Positions 22,901 through 34,915 of a stretch of 64,000 bases of DNA are shown here, in pieces (position 1 is the first letter of the stretch; every line of letters starts with the position of its first letter). The position numbers and the translations under genes were made by a program. The stretch spans positions 22,030,077 through 22,094,076 of the forward strand of contig NC_064438.1 of NCBI RefSeq assembly GCF_023343835.1. Reading direction: 5' to 3'. Below the pieces are notes generated by a model that did not search any database, was not told the origin of the DNA, and saw nothing but the letters and a program-made list of their open reading frames with translations. The stretch comes from Lagopus muta. Its lineage: Eukaryota > Chordata > Aves > Galliformes > Phasianidae.

Positions 22901-24263
22901 AAAGGATCAGAAGCTACAGGCCTTGTAAAAGGGGCTCTCTCTGCTCTCTCTCACCCCACTCCCTGCTGCATTTTAACCAGCAGAGCTTGTGTGGGAGCAC
23001 TGGGGAATCTCTCTCTGCCTGTTCTGGCAGGGGACTTCCCTATCCATGGCCTTTGCATGCTTTCTTTGTCAGCTGCTCAGGTGACGTCTCTCTGCTCTTG
23101 CCATTACCTGGTCCTGTGGCTGAGGCATCCTGGACCAGCTCCTCCTGGGGACACCAGGCCAGGAACACTACGCCATCACTGCCTGCTCCTGGCTGTCACC
23201 CACAGGCCTCTAAAAGAGACATGGGAACAGAGGAGCAGTGAGGAATGCAAGCAGACGAGCCCATTGGAGAAGTCTAAATATCTCCCAGGGAATGAGCCCC
23301 TTTGTGCTGCATTCAGCAGAGGCCCTTTCATGGACATGCCCTGAGGAAGGAGGGTTAGTGAAGCTGTGCACAATGCCTTTATGAGCCAGCACCATTAGGG
23401 CATGAGCAGCTGAGCTGCTGGGTTAGGCCTGAAAGCCCCTGGCATATGGGGAGGCTGGCCTCTATTTAACCCTTCCTCAGCTAGCGTTGGCGCTGAAAGG
23501 GGTGCGCTTGCCATTACTGGTGAGGAGAAATGGATTCTCTGCACTTAGCTGCAGCCCTTTTAAGCCGCTCTGAATAGGATCCACTAAAAGATCCTAAATT
23601 AATTCAGGCAGCAGCCTCTGTATGAAAAGTTCGACTAATGAGGGCGGGCGTCGTGTCCAGGGGGTGGGAGGAGGATGAGCAGTGCCCAGCACAATGCTCC
23701 TCGCTGTCATATCCTGCACAAACGGGATTTGTATTTATTTTTCTCCTTTTTCTTTAGGGGATGACACAAAGGAGGAGAAAATAACTCCTAGAATGTTGCA
23801 GCTGTGCAAGCAGTGCCCGCCCTGATTTGTTTGAGCAAGGCCCCAGCGACGTGAGGGGAGGCTCCCAGTCACTGGCAAATTGTATTACAGGGGAAGAAAG
23901 CCTCCAGCCTCGCTTATTTGATGCCGGCTTGTTCATAGAGTGGCATTAGTCCTGCTGCCTGCTGCTTTGTTGGCTGCTGGGGAGGAGGACCAGGCAGCCT
24001 CCCCAGTAGGGTGGTGGAGGCCTCATCATGGCCCTGCCTCATGGGTCAGGGGTCACTTGCAGCCTCCTGACAACCCCAGCTCCACATCTGCTGTGTGGTG
24101 ATGTTAAAGCAGCCCCTGCGTGCTCTACATTTGTAATTAGCCTCCCTGGGGGATGGGGAGAGGGGCAGCTGAAAGGGGAAGAAGATACATTATGGGCAGT
24201 ACAAGGGTGGGGGCTCCTTTCCCTTGCTGACCACATCAGCCTCCCCCTGGATCCGGCACTTAC
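22901..24263. other. Flank with mixed GC-rich and AT-rich unique sequence
   Basis: No recognised gene or repeat. A p53-type decamer (GGACATGCCC, 23,332-23,341) is present without a partner half-site. The stretch 23,540-23,940 is low in simple repeats and has short AT-rich blocks between GC-rich ones, a texture often seen in conserved enhancers; this is only an impression. Confidence 0.4.
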
Positions 24264-24398
24264 ATCTTCATTTTGAATTTCGCTTGCTAGCTGAGCTATG
24301 AGATCATTTGTCTCCTGACACTTCTCATTCTGTCTTTGTGCTACGACAGGGTAAGAGACGGAATGCTTCATCAGGTGATTTGGGGGGCACAGGCATTT
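24264..24398 (-). other. Exon-like segment, 45 open codons, phase 0 at both ends
   Basis: On the minus strand a good acceptor (GCTTTCCTCTGCAG ending at 24,399) and a good donor (GAT followed by GTAAGT, 24,263-24,258) bracket 135 nt. The phase-0 frame is open throughout; another frame hits a stop. The translation ends in a polar, helix-like stretch containing RQNEKCQETNDLIAQLASEI, which is less random-looking than most chance frames. I do not recognise the protein. It could be an exon of an unannotated minus-strand transcript or gene, or one of the many pseudoexons found in vertebrate DNA. It would not extend TP53I11 in frame if spliced to its first coding exon. Confidence 0.25.
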
Positions 24399-27300
24399 CT
24401 GCAGAGGAAAGCGTGAACAAGGTAAGTGTTTGTGATGAGCAGGCAGCTGCTGCGAGCTGAGGGTGCAGAAGGCTGCAGCAGCCCCTGTACTGCAAAAGAG
24501 TTTCCACCTCCCACATCCCAGAAAACAGAGGAGCTGGACAAGAAGGGTTAAAGCCGAGCCAAAAATAGTAACTACAGAAGTGCTTACAAATGAAAATAAA
24601 TGAGGATATTCTGTAGTTTAAAAATGAATATGAGCATCAAGAAGTAAGATGTAGAAAGGCATGCATTATGGAAATAAACAGAATGAGTCAGGGTTAAAAA
24701 TAGGTAAATATTGAGAGCACACAATGTTTAACATGTACAAATTGTAAGAGCAGGAATGGGTCCAGACCTAAGCAATGAAATAAGAGCATGTTAGGGAACA
24801 ATAATTCTCCCTCCTGACGATTAAGTTTTAGCGAGAGGGTGTGGATAGGACACTGAATGGCTGGGAAACACAGAAGCAATGATGGATTGGGTGTATTTGG
24901 AACTGAACTTCATTGTTACTCGAATTAATAGACTGTATCCAACCTTTAGGTCAGACCCTAATGCTTTTGTTTTCCATTTTCCTCCCCTCAGAGAGCTGTT
25001 GCACAAGTCAGAGTAAGGGTGATAGTTCGCAAGTCTGGAGGCAGGCTCTGTGCTATGTTTCTCTGTCCTGCATCGCTTCTGCACAGTGCCCTCCAGCTCC
25101 TCTGCTCTGCGAGATGCTCAGAGCTTTGCCACTTATCTCTACAGACTCTGAGCTGCCATGAGGACACAAATCATAGGAATTACTGGTTGGAGATGGCAAA
25201 CTTGTCCTCTGCGAGAGTTAACATATCCTCTTGGATTCAGGGGATGCAATTACAGAGCTACGTATAGCGAGGAGGGCTGGTGGTTCATGTTGGAAATGGG
25301 GCAAACCATAATAACAGGACTGAATTCAAGAAAATTGCTGTTTTTTGATTTATGAAAGTGACAACAGCATTCCTAGTCTGTTACTCACTGCAGGGATCCT
25401 GAGGCTTTTATCATATTCTGTAGGGTCTTTGAGGAATTACGGAAGTTTTCCAATATATTAAAGATTATTCTCCTTCTTTAAATCGAATTGAAAAATAAAT
25501 AAAATCCAGCTGCACCTGCTCACACCAGAAACAAGGGACATGCTGAGATGGTCTCTGCTGCTATTTACGAGCACCAATCCTGACCGACAGGGAATGTGAA
25601 CAGCACTTGGCAGGAGAGGCTGTGGTACATCTCCCCCTCCTCATTTCTGATCCTATGGATAAAAGGATGCTGCCATTAACCTCTACAGCCTCACAGCCTC
25701 CAGCTCAGGGACTGCAATCAGGGAAGAGATTTGTTGGAGAAGGACCAGCCTGCCTGGGGCCTCAGGCATGTGAGTGCCATTTCTTTCTCTACCTACAGTA
25801 CACAGCACCTTATGGCCATTGCTTGGCATGATCACCACAGAGGGACCCAGTAGCTCTCCAGCAGGAGAAGAGATGAATTCTCTGACAGAAATAATATGGG
25901 AGATTTCTTGGACAGAAGAATCCCTGATGTGAACTCGTTTGGTTACAGAATATCATATATTTTCATGTGAATCCCAGGCAAGGTGCCAGACAGGGTGTCA
26001 TCACCCACCAACTGAGCAATGCTCTGAGCTGCTGCAGGACCATGTCCCCTCTAGTACCGAATGCTTTGATAGCTAAAGTCCTTCAGGGCCAAATAGTGCA
26101 TCTAAACCACCCATTAAAAAAGTGAAATTCCACCATATCTCTTTGTTCCTCTATCAGTTCCCTTTTGATGGCACGAAGGCATCACTGCAGGGGCCTGTCA
26201 TGTCGTTGCTCTTTTTTATTCCAAGGGAATTTACATGGTGAAGTAGAATCTATACGTGAATATATTTATCTGCTCCTTCATCTTATGGCAGTTACCCGTG
26301 GTCACAACCCTGTGCAGTACCACAGCTGGTGGCTGCTTTGTCACAAAACAGAGAAGTGAAGTGCCGAGCTGGAGACTTAACAGTGGGAAGAGCTGAGTGC
26401 TATAGAAACCTGGGTCCAGATTTGAGATTAATATTGCTATGCATAAAACCAACATATCCTGAACTGTAACATGGAATGTTGTCCCAGGAAGCCACCCTAT
26501 GCAGGTGCTATCTGCAGTGATTCCTTGTCACCCTGCAGACAGGGTCACCTGTGGCTGTGAGCACAGCAATTGGTCCAGACAGGACATCATGCCCTGTCCT
26601 GCATTTCTCCTGAAGCCACTTCTCCTGTCACTTACCCAGCAGCACCTGTCCAGAGCCAGTGACAAGAGAGTCAGCATTGGAGCCAGGAGTACAGATGAAT
26701 CAAGCTTTTGCACACATACAAGTCTGAAATCAGGATCATCTTGCATTCTGTGTGCAGCTGTGAGCAAGAGTCTGAGGAGAGAGAGGAGCACCCACTGTGG
26801 GAGTCACTCCTACCACTGGGAGAAGCCAGCAAGTCTTTTCAGAGAGGTTTCAATTGCAAATCATGTGTATTGATTTCTATTATTTCTGAAGCTATCAGAG
26901 GATGCCAATTAATTTCAGCATGCTGGGCTTTTTTCTGGGGGCAGGTAAATACTGGGAAGCTCTGACAAGCTGCCCTTTTAGGTGTCATTTAACCTGTAGC
27001 AGCACATTATATCTGGATAGCACTACGTAAACACTGCTGAGTCAAACTAAGGATTGTATTTGGTCTCTGACAAGTCTGTCTCATTTTCTAACTTGGTGAC
27101 ATGAGCTATGCTGATGCACAAGTGGGTAGCAAATATGGTGAGTATATAAACAAAATAGGCAATATGAGTCAGATCTAGCATTCAGTCCCTGGAAAAATGC
27201 CACATATTCTCAAGATTTTGCTGTGGAGATCAGCAAGTTTTGGTGGGTCCTGTGCTGAGTTAGGGATTGAAAAGCAGAGGAGCTGGAGTCTTGCATGTTG

Positions 27301-30139
27301 GTCAAAAAAAAACAGGAGGCACAGGCCATTACGATCACTAGAGAAAGATTCTGCTCAGTGTATGGAATGAAGGACAAGAAATACATCACCATCTCAAAAT
27401 TTAATAAGGACTTTTTCTTCTTCCTCCCACAAAATGCCTTTTGTGGGACATGCAATCACGAGTCACACTAATTGGCTTTGTCTCGAGGGCAAAGATTTCC
27501 TTTCTGGATTCAATCAGCAAGTATACTTCTGCATCTGCCTCTTTAATTTGGACAAACGACCCTCCTCTTGTCTCCACTTATCAAAGCTATAAGTTCTACT
27601 ACACAGCCTTGAGGTTTTTAACAGCTTTTAGAGACTCTTTCTTCATGAGGAGAAGTAATGTCACAGGGTATTTAAATTAATTGGAGATAATAGCCCAGCA
27701 GGAGCTGAGGCTGGACTCCTCGCAGGTCTTTAGCCTGGTTAATGACCAACCACTATCCTTCTTCATGCCTGCAGGAAGGATGTTGTGGTGTCTGGAAACT
27801 GGCACATCAGGGCCCTGACCTCATAGTGGTGAGAGCATCTTTGGCAAATCAGTCTCGTTTTCTGGGCTTCCTATTGTATATTGCATTCAATACTTCTGAA
27901 TCATGTTACTAGCTGGCCAGTTCTTCTCCCTGACACTTCCTTTTTCTTTTTTTAAAAAACGATCTTTGATTTTTTTCATTTTTCTCAGGAAAAGGTCTTC
28001 CCTTGGCAGCTGTTACTATTGCAAGATCTACTGAGTAACAATCTTTTAGTTAAAGAACCGATCAGGACTAGCTAACTGATGCTATTGCTGTAGGCCTGCA
28101 TACAGAATGTTTGCCACACCCTCACTCTTTTGAATGAGTACAGCTAGATGTGCATAGGATTTGCTTCAGCAATTGCATGTGAATCCAAATTTAATTTAGA
28201 GAAAGCTGACTTCAGCCCTTTTTCTCTTGTTCTGTCATTACTGTCAATCCTGACTGGTAATTTGTGCGGGGCATCATTTCAGGCATCTCTTCAATAAGTG
28301 TGCTCATTTTCTGTTAATGTGTTCGTTCCATATGACATAAAGCCAAAGTCTGCCATTAGACAAAGACCACCAAGCTGAGTGGGTCAAAACCCTGTACAGA
28401 AACACAGCATGTCTGAAGGGTTGCAGATGATAACAAGCGCATCCAAATCCTGATGCAGATAACGAACAGGACGCTTGGAAACAGGAGCATTTTGTCCCTC
28501 TTTGCTTTGAGAAATGTGGCCAAAGGCAAAAAGGCATTTGAACCACAAGCTGCAGCTCACCCCTGCACCAAGAGATCTCTCCAGCTTCCTGGCTTTGGGA
28601 CAGCTAATGTCACCCAGGGCCAGAAAGGGAGAAAGCAAAACTCAACATTGCCTCTCCTTTTGTTGTCTCTGTGAATCTCACAAAGCCCCTTTCCTTTCAA
28701 GGGATGCACTGGGATCTCTTACCCATCACTGCAGCCCTGGGGACACTGCTGGACTTCATTGCAGAAGGCTCTTAGCAGACTCGTTGACTGCATCACCCAG
28801 CTTAGCAAGTAGTACTTTCATACTGTTCTTTTATTACTTTAAGGCTGTTCTGTCTCTCCAGGGAACAGTGCTTCTTTGATATGAAATTGATAGCAGTGAC
28901 AGCTATGATTATCATCCTCTCTTCTTTTGATAATTTATATTACTTCAGTGTTTATTCACCTGTCATGGCTTACTGATAGAGAATTTACCTCCATGTTGAG
29001 CCTGCCTTCAGTCCTTCTCCATGATCGTCTCAATCTGTCTCGAGCCAAGTTTCAAATGTAGAATGTTAGTTGAAATGGGATTTTTGAATACTCCTTTAAA
29101 ATCACTGTTTTTGTATTATTACACTGAATAAATAAGAAGGCAAAAAACCCACACCCAAGCCTAGAGCTAATGCAATTCCTCCAGTAGGTGGAATCTGAAA
29201 GCTAAGCATTGAGAATAACTAACAAAGATGTTGAAGTCAGGTTTACTTTGCCTAGCATAGCCCTACAATGCAAAGGGTTCAAACCAGATATTCTTCTGGA
29301 GTTAAGTGCATATTGCAGCTGGAGGAAGCACCCTATGCCTGCAGAGCATAGCCCAGTATGGTGAGTGGGGTGAGGCTGCTGCAGGCAAGACTGCTCCGTG
29401 ATCCTGCTCCTCTATTTTTGTCTTCACAAAAATGCACCACAAATTAAATTAAAAAATGCTGAGAAGGGCAAAGAGAAAAATGCCTAGGCAACAAGGACTG
29501 AGGAGAGACGTGAGAAAAAGAAGAAGCCAGACCTGTGAAATCTGAGTCGTGCATCTTGGAGTGATTTTGAGGGGTTAGGGGAGACACTTGTTGGGAAATT
29601 GTAAACAGTTCACAACAGTAGCCATGGGGGAGGGAATTAATCACACCCACGTAATACAATAAAACAACAGAAAGAGACAGTGCTTCAGAAAGAAAATTAT
29701 GAGCAACCTTTGCTCTAAGAGTGGCTGAAACCTGGAGGCTGGGGCAGAAGTTCAAAATACCAATACTACCACACTCCTGCTTGTGTCCTTCCTTCCCTGC
29801 TGCCCTGCACTTGCAGAGGGCTGCTGCAGGACGAGTCCTGTTGCTGCAGGATGGCAAACTGCATGGCAGCTTTTTAAAGAAATGGATGGGAAAGACAAAG
29901 CAAGAAACCATCCTCTGAGGGGACATCCATTTTGCAGCTGTCTGCTACCAGACGTAGACTCCCTGACAGCAAGACAGCATGAAGGAGTCTGTCTGTCCCA
30001 CCTGGCTGAAACAGGGGCACGGTGCTGCAGGCAGCTCTGCTTGCATCGGTGGCTCCAGCACTGCCTTGGAGCTGTCAGTGTGGGGACAGCCTCGCTGTAA
30101 TTGCATCCTACAATGCAGAGAAGGCTGCTTCCCTTGCAG
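24399..30139. other. Intergenic, nothing recognised
   Basis: Unique AT-leaning sequence with no recognisable exon, RNA gene or repeat-family signature. Short open frames up to about 160 codons (29,926-29,444 minus) have no family resemblance. Confidence 0.55.
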
Positions 30140-30222
30140 TGAAGCTGCGTGCAGCTGAGGCAGGCAGCATAAGGAGATTATCTGCCTACAGAGTTAACAG
30201 ATCTCTCACACAGACTCAGCAG
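30140..30222 (+). other. Exon-like segment, 83 nt, plus strand
   Basis: A strong acceptor (GGCTGCTTCCCTTGCAG ending at 30,139) and a near-consensus donor (ACTCAGCAG followed by GTGAGT, from 30,223) bracket 83 nt. One frame is open through it, but the translation resembles nothing known. It could be an exon of a non-coding transcript or a chance pseudoexon. No partner exon was identified. Confidence 0.15.
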
Positions 30223-30678
30223 GTGAGTTTATCTGTCCACGTTTACACCACTCAAACAGCACAGTGGTGCTCCATAGGACATGTCCTGGCACTGTGCCTG
30301 GAGAAGCCCAGCCCGGGCATCAGTCTTTGGCACTGCCACACAGGGAATCACCTTGGTCTGAGATGTTTCGCTGAGTGGCAGCCTGAGAAATTCTTCTGTT
30401 CTCTCTGTGAAATGAACATGCCACAGCATCTGGGATGCAAATAAACCCTACCTTCATCTAATTAACACTTCGTGCAAGACTCCAGAGTATTTGCAGGCTG
30501 TGAAACAAATACCCAAAGCTGATTTCCTACAACAGTTTGGAGACAGGACTTTTTCTAGAACATCAGCCTGAGCCACGTTGCAAGAGAGATATGGATATTG
30601 CATCAAATCTGTCTTATTATGAGGTATTTGTGTCCTCCCAAGTGCATCCACTTTTTTTTACTGCAGAAAAATCGTAAC

Positions 30679-30935
30679 ATTCTGTATGGAAACTGTTGAG
30701 TCACGGCCTGAACCACTGATTGATCACCTGAGGCAAAGGCTGAGCAGCTCTAGGAGCACAGGTGAAGGCAATTCACCTGTGTGACTGAGAGGGGTGGAGC
30801 CTGGCTGCACCTTTCCTAGACCACATTTAAGGGCTGACTACCACCTGGGAAGGGTCTCTTTCTGGAGATCTTTCCTTTTGGTGTTTTCTACTGAGAGCCT
30901 TGGATGTGGGTGAGCATTTCATTTTTTATTTACTC
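30679..30935 (+). repeat. Dispersed repeat, copy A
   Basis: About 255 bp that can be aligned by eye with 37,748-38,000 in the same orientation. Shared blocks include CTGATTGATCACCTGAGGCA, GGGGTGGAGCC, CCTAGACC-CATTTAAGGG and CTGGAGATC. This copy carries a 10-bp hairpin (30,757-30,781), a TATA-like ATTTAAGG at about 30,825-30,832 and a GTGAGC donor-like site at 30,910. I do not know its family name; the layout suggests an LTR or a promoter-bearing retroposon. Boundaries are approximate. Confidence 0.6.
30757..30781. repeat. Perfect 10-bp inverted repeat, 5-nt loop
   Basis: CACAGGTGAA, loop GGCAA, TTCACCTGTG. It contains two opposed CACCTG-type E-box cores. It lies inside dispersed repeat copy A; in copy B the same place is degraded and no longer pairs. 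Confidence 0.9.
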
Positions 30936-33900
30936 TTTCCACCATGATGGTCTTTCTAACTATAAACCTGTCAAATACCATCCTGACCACACTACTCTTC
31001 TAATCGTGTGTTTGTTAATTGTACACACTCTAATAATGTTTTGGTATCCTCTCTGAAGCACTGTGTCTGCACACGAGGGAGGTGAGGTATGCTCATTGCC
31101 CCCAGCATGGTTTAATTAGTATTTATTGCACGCACACCTAAGGCACTGTTGAATTACTCTGAGAAAAATGGATGATGCTGTGAGGTGGTTGTGACTGGAA
31201 TTAGTCACTGATGCTTTTATTTACTTTTAAACAAATATTTCCATGGTTTAGCATGAATACTAATGCTTTGGGTTTGATTTCACTTGTAGGAGAGAAAAGT
31301 CACTCTGTTCTTTAGTGAGCACCAAAATAACAAATTGCTTCAAGTGAATCACTTCTTTCTACACCTTTAACATATGAAAAATGTCCACAGCATTCTGTAT
31401 GTCAGGTATCCCCCTGTGTTTTTTTACCTACTGAGCCAGGGAACTCTGCCTTTAACGATGCAGGAGCTTTTTCATGCAGCTGAGGGGTCTGTCTGCTCAC
31501 AGCAGAGCAGAGGCACACCTGAGCCCTATGTGCCCCTAAATGGAGGCAGAGGGCCTCCTCTCAGTAGAGTCTCCTCTCTCAGTAGCTACAAACACTTGTG
31601 AAACTGCAAAGCAGAGGTTTGTATCATCTAATGAGTCCCGAGTGATCTTAATTGGCAGTATTGAGATGTTGCTGTCTCAAAGATGCATCTGACTACACGC
31701 AGGTAAGGTAAAGATATTTCTTATGTATTTCCTTGCTCTTCCTTCATCATTTTTAAATGACAAATGGTGAACCTGTGCTCAGGCTGTATCTAACGAGACT
31801 GATCTTTGACTCATCTGGCATCACCTGGAGGCTCCTTCTTACCACTAACTGTAGGTGAGAGAGGTAATGAAGTGTTTACCTAACCACTCCTTAAAGTTGC
31901 ACTGATTTCCACTAGACAGTCCTATTCATACTCCTGATGTTATGTATGTGTTTTTTTTCTCCTTCAGGGTCTGGCCTGAAGCCACATGACAATAAGCAAT
32001 GGAAAATGTTCCAAGAATAGATAGCTTACTATCTCCCCTTGGTCGAACAATGCCACATGGGGAACAGAACTTGAAAGTAGCTGCAAATTATGTAAAATGC
32101 TTGAACAAGAATTACAACATGTGCCAGATAATGATATATTTTTTGTTTGCAGGCTTATTCAACTCTGCAACATTAAAATGAGCCTTTGGTGGTGCTTTAT
32201 CCCCTAGGATGGGGCTTTCTCAGCATGTTAACTCCTCCACAGGGGCTGCCACCATTCTTGCTTGATCAAACCCTGCAGTCTTGAGCAGAGCCAAAGAGGC
32301 TGGGGGCTATTTTCTTTAAACTAAAGAACACGTGGTATGTTCTCTAATGATTATTATGTCATGTGTTTGAGGTCTGACAGCACAGAGTTCTTTTATATCT
32401 CAGTATGAGTTTTAATCCCTGAGGGGTTTTAGAGTTGGCTCTATTGATACAATATATAGGAATGTTCTTGGAACAGGTGCCACTACAACTGATAAATCTT
32501 CAGAAAGGTAAGGGACAACGTTGATGTTGCCTTCTGCTTGTGTGCTGGTAACAGGGCACTATATTCCTGTGCTGGGATTCAGGAAGGCAGGAAGCATCTC
32601 CATCATTCTGTGTACCTCTGTTCTTCAATTATTTCTGACTTTCTGAGCTTTATTTTCTAAGGATGGGTTTTCAATATAAATATGGCTAAAAGAGTCTACT
32701 GTCACAGTGAGACTAACTGTACCAGTTAACCCAATGAAAAACACTGCCTTCCCTCACAGTCCCTGCCTTGTTCTACTTATGACCCTCCTTCTTGTGGCTG
32801 ATGGGGAGAAACGAGTACACAAATGGTGCCAGAACAGAGCAACCATTTTGCATTTCACATATATCACACAGCTTTATTTTTCTCTCACTTTTCAGCTGTT
32901 ATCACAGCATTTATGAAAGGAAGGAAATGTGTGGATGATTTGTGGAGGAACAGAATGTGCCCTGAATAGATATGTTGGTTTCCAGTGATTGGGTGCTGCA
33001 ATCACTGGAAGTTGTGCAGGGCAGTCAGGCTTAAGCATTACCACTGGAGTAGGGGTGAGGAGCGCTTTATACGCTGCCAGGGCTCCCTGAGCTTTGATTT
33101 TTGAAAAGGCAATGGCTGGGATCTATGGTTTATTCAGACTGGAGCAATGTGGCACAATAGGGTAGGCTGGTGTAGAGAAGGAAAAAAATCAATGCTGAGT
33201 ATCTAAAGCATCAGGTTTGCAATGCCATTCAGCTGCCACATCTCAGCTCCAGGAACACATCCTTCCACAAGTGCCAGCTTTCCTGGCCCCACAGCTGAGC
33301 CTGCTTGTGGACTTCATGGAGGTGCTGATGACAGTGTGAAGGAGTGGCTGCATGACATAACGTGTGGATGTTGAACAGCCTCTTGCCTTCCAAAACATTT
33401 GTTGGGTTTTGAGAAAGGCAAACTCATCCTGCTGGGAAGAAATGAGCAAATGATTTGCAGTCAATGAGGATTTATTTGTTTAGTCTCTTTTCCCTTGACT
33501 GTATATTTTCATGTATTCTTTCATTTTGTTTGTTTTAAACATCAAATAACATTCACAGCTTTCTGTTTTCAGTCCCTCTTGGGCCACTAACAACTCTCTG
33601 TAAGTCAGGCTCTGTTTCTGAGCCTGTTTGACAAAGCCACACTGCACCAGCTTACTTCTCCGTGCTCCTGACATAAACACTTGAGTGCACAAATCCAAAG
33701 CTGCTTGTTCACAAATAGCTAGGCACACTGCTTTGGCAGCCCCATTTGTGGCCCTCCATGCCGCAATAACTATCCTGTGCCAGCTAGCATCCAGGGGAAA
33801 CAAATCCCGGAGTGACAGCCTGCTCAAGGCAAGTTAATTGAAATGAATATTCAAGAGGTAGTTTTTGTCAGCCAAAGGTGAAAGGCTAATTGATGACAAT

Positions 33901-34671
33901 TAGTTTCCAAAAGCAATGATTCACATTGGTTTTGCTGCTGCTTTCTTCCCCCTGCACAACATTACATACACCACTTGCTTCCTTATGCCTGAGAGCAGCC
34001 ACGCTGGTCAAAATAAAAGCTTATGTAATACCATAATCCTCCCAGTAACATACAGCTGGAGTTCAGAGTGTGCATAGCAGATGGGGGGGGCACAAGACTG
34101 AGCTTTCTGCAGTATATGCACTTACATTGTGGAGCTTACATTGTGGAGATCTCTGATGCTAGAAGTTGAACCCAATTCGCTGTGTCTTTTGCCATCAACA
34201 GATCTTTTCTCAGTTAATATGCCTGTATTTTTAAAATCATTTCTACTTTGGTCAGAATGGTGTCCTGTGGCAATGAATATTGCAGTGCAGTTATGGTGTA
34301 GGTTAGTGCATTTTCCTTGTGACTATGGAATTGCAGTCCTATTTGCTGTCTTGTCCAGTTCCCTGCCAAGGGCAGACCAGCTTGGATCAAGGTGCTCAGG
34401 GCTGACAACCTTTGAACAGCCCCTGGGAAGAGGATTGTTTCAAAGAGTTACCACAGGTAATGGAGCCACAGCTCCCCTTCTGCAGAAACCATGGCAATTC
34501 CTCTTCTCTGTACCATTCGTTGTCTAATGGCATGGGAAACAAACACTGGTTTATATTTTCTTATATAACTTCTAGCTTTGGAAATGGCACCATAGATCCC
34601 CTTTGCAGTTCTGGCATCAAGACCAACTTAAGAAGCAGGTTATATCCCAAATGCTTAGTTCAACAGCAGCA
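30936..34671. other. Intergenic, mostly unique sequence
   Basis: No gene recognised. It includes a TAAT inverted repeat at 33,886-33,903, a G run at 34,083-34,090 and a 14-bp tandem duplication at 34,121-34,148. A minus-strand open frame of 115 codons (33,827-33,480) matches nothing I know. The part just after copy A (to about 31,075) may be weakly related to the part after copy B. Confidence 0.5.
33886..33903. promoter_or_regulatory. Inverted TAAT motif (CTAATTG-ATGA-CAATTAG)
   Basis: A 7-bp perfect inverted repeat with a 4-bp spacer, each arm containing a TAATTG homeodomain core. It sits in an AT-rich block (about 33,830-33,930) and is a plausible paired homeodomain site; function is inferred from the motif only. 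Confidence 0.25.
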
Positions 34672-34730
34672 TGTTTATATATGTTATGTAAATATGTAAT
34701 ATGTAAATATGTAATGTATAAATATGTGTG
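34672..34730. repeat. AT-rich microsatellite-like tract
   Basis: Imperfect repeats of ATGTAAAT / ATATGTAA units over about 58 bp, next to a CR1 fragment that starts about 70 bp downstream. Confidence 0.75.
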
Positions 34731-34796
34731 AAGGCTGATTGTGCTGGTTTGTTACTCTTATTTTCATTTATTTGTTCTAAGAGTTCTCCTGCATCT

Positions 34797-34915
34797 GAAT
34801 CACAGAATCAGAAGGTTGGAAAGGACCTACAAGGACATTTAGTCCAACCATCCTCCTATCACTATTACTACCCGCTAAGCTACTAAACCTATCTCGTAGC
34901 ACCTCATCCAATGAG
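34797..34915 (-). mobile_element. CR1 LINE fragment, 3' end
   Basis: Starts GAATCACAGAATCAGAAGG, then TTGGAAAGGACCTACAAGG and TTTAGTCCAACCATCCTCC, the reverse complement of the avian CR1 3' end including its terminal octamer-type repeat. The element is therefore on the minus strand and 5'-truncated. The similarity fades after about 34,915. Confidence 0.85.

Noticed and set aside
30277-30286. GGACATGTCC, perfect p53-type decamer in the far flank (another at 23,332-23,341)
   Set aside because: Single decamers without an adjacent half-site are expected by chance in 50 kb.
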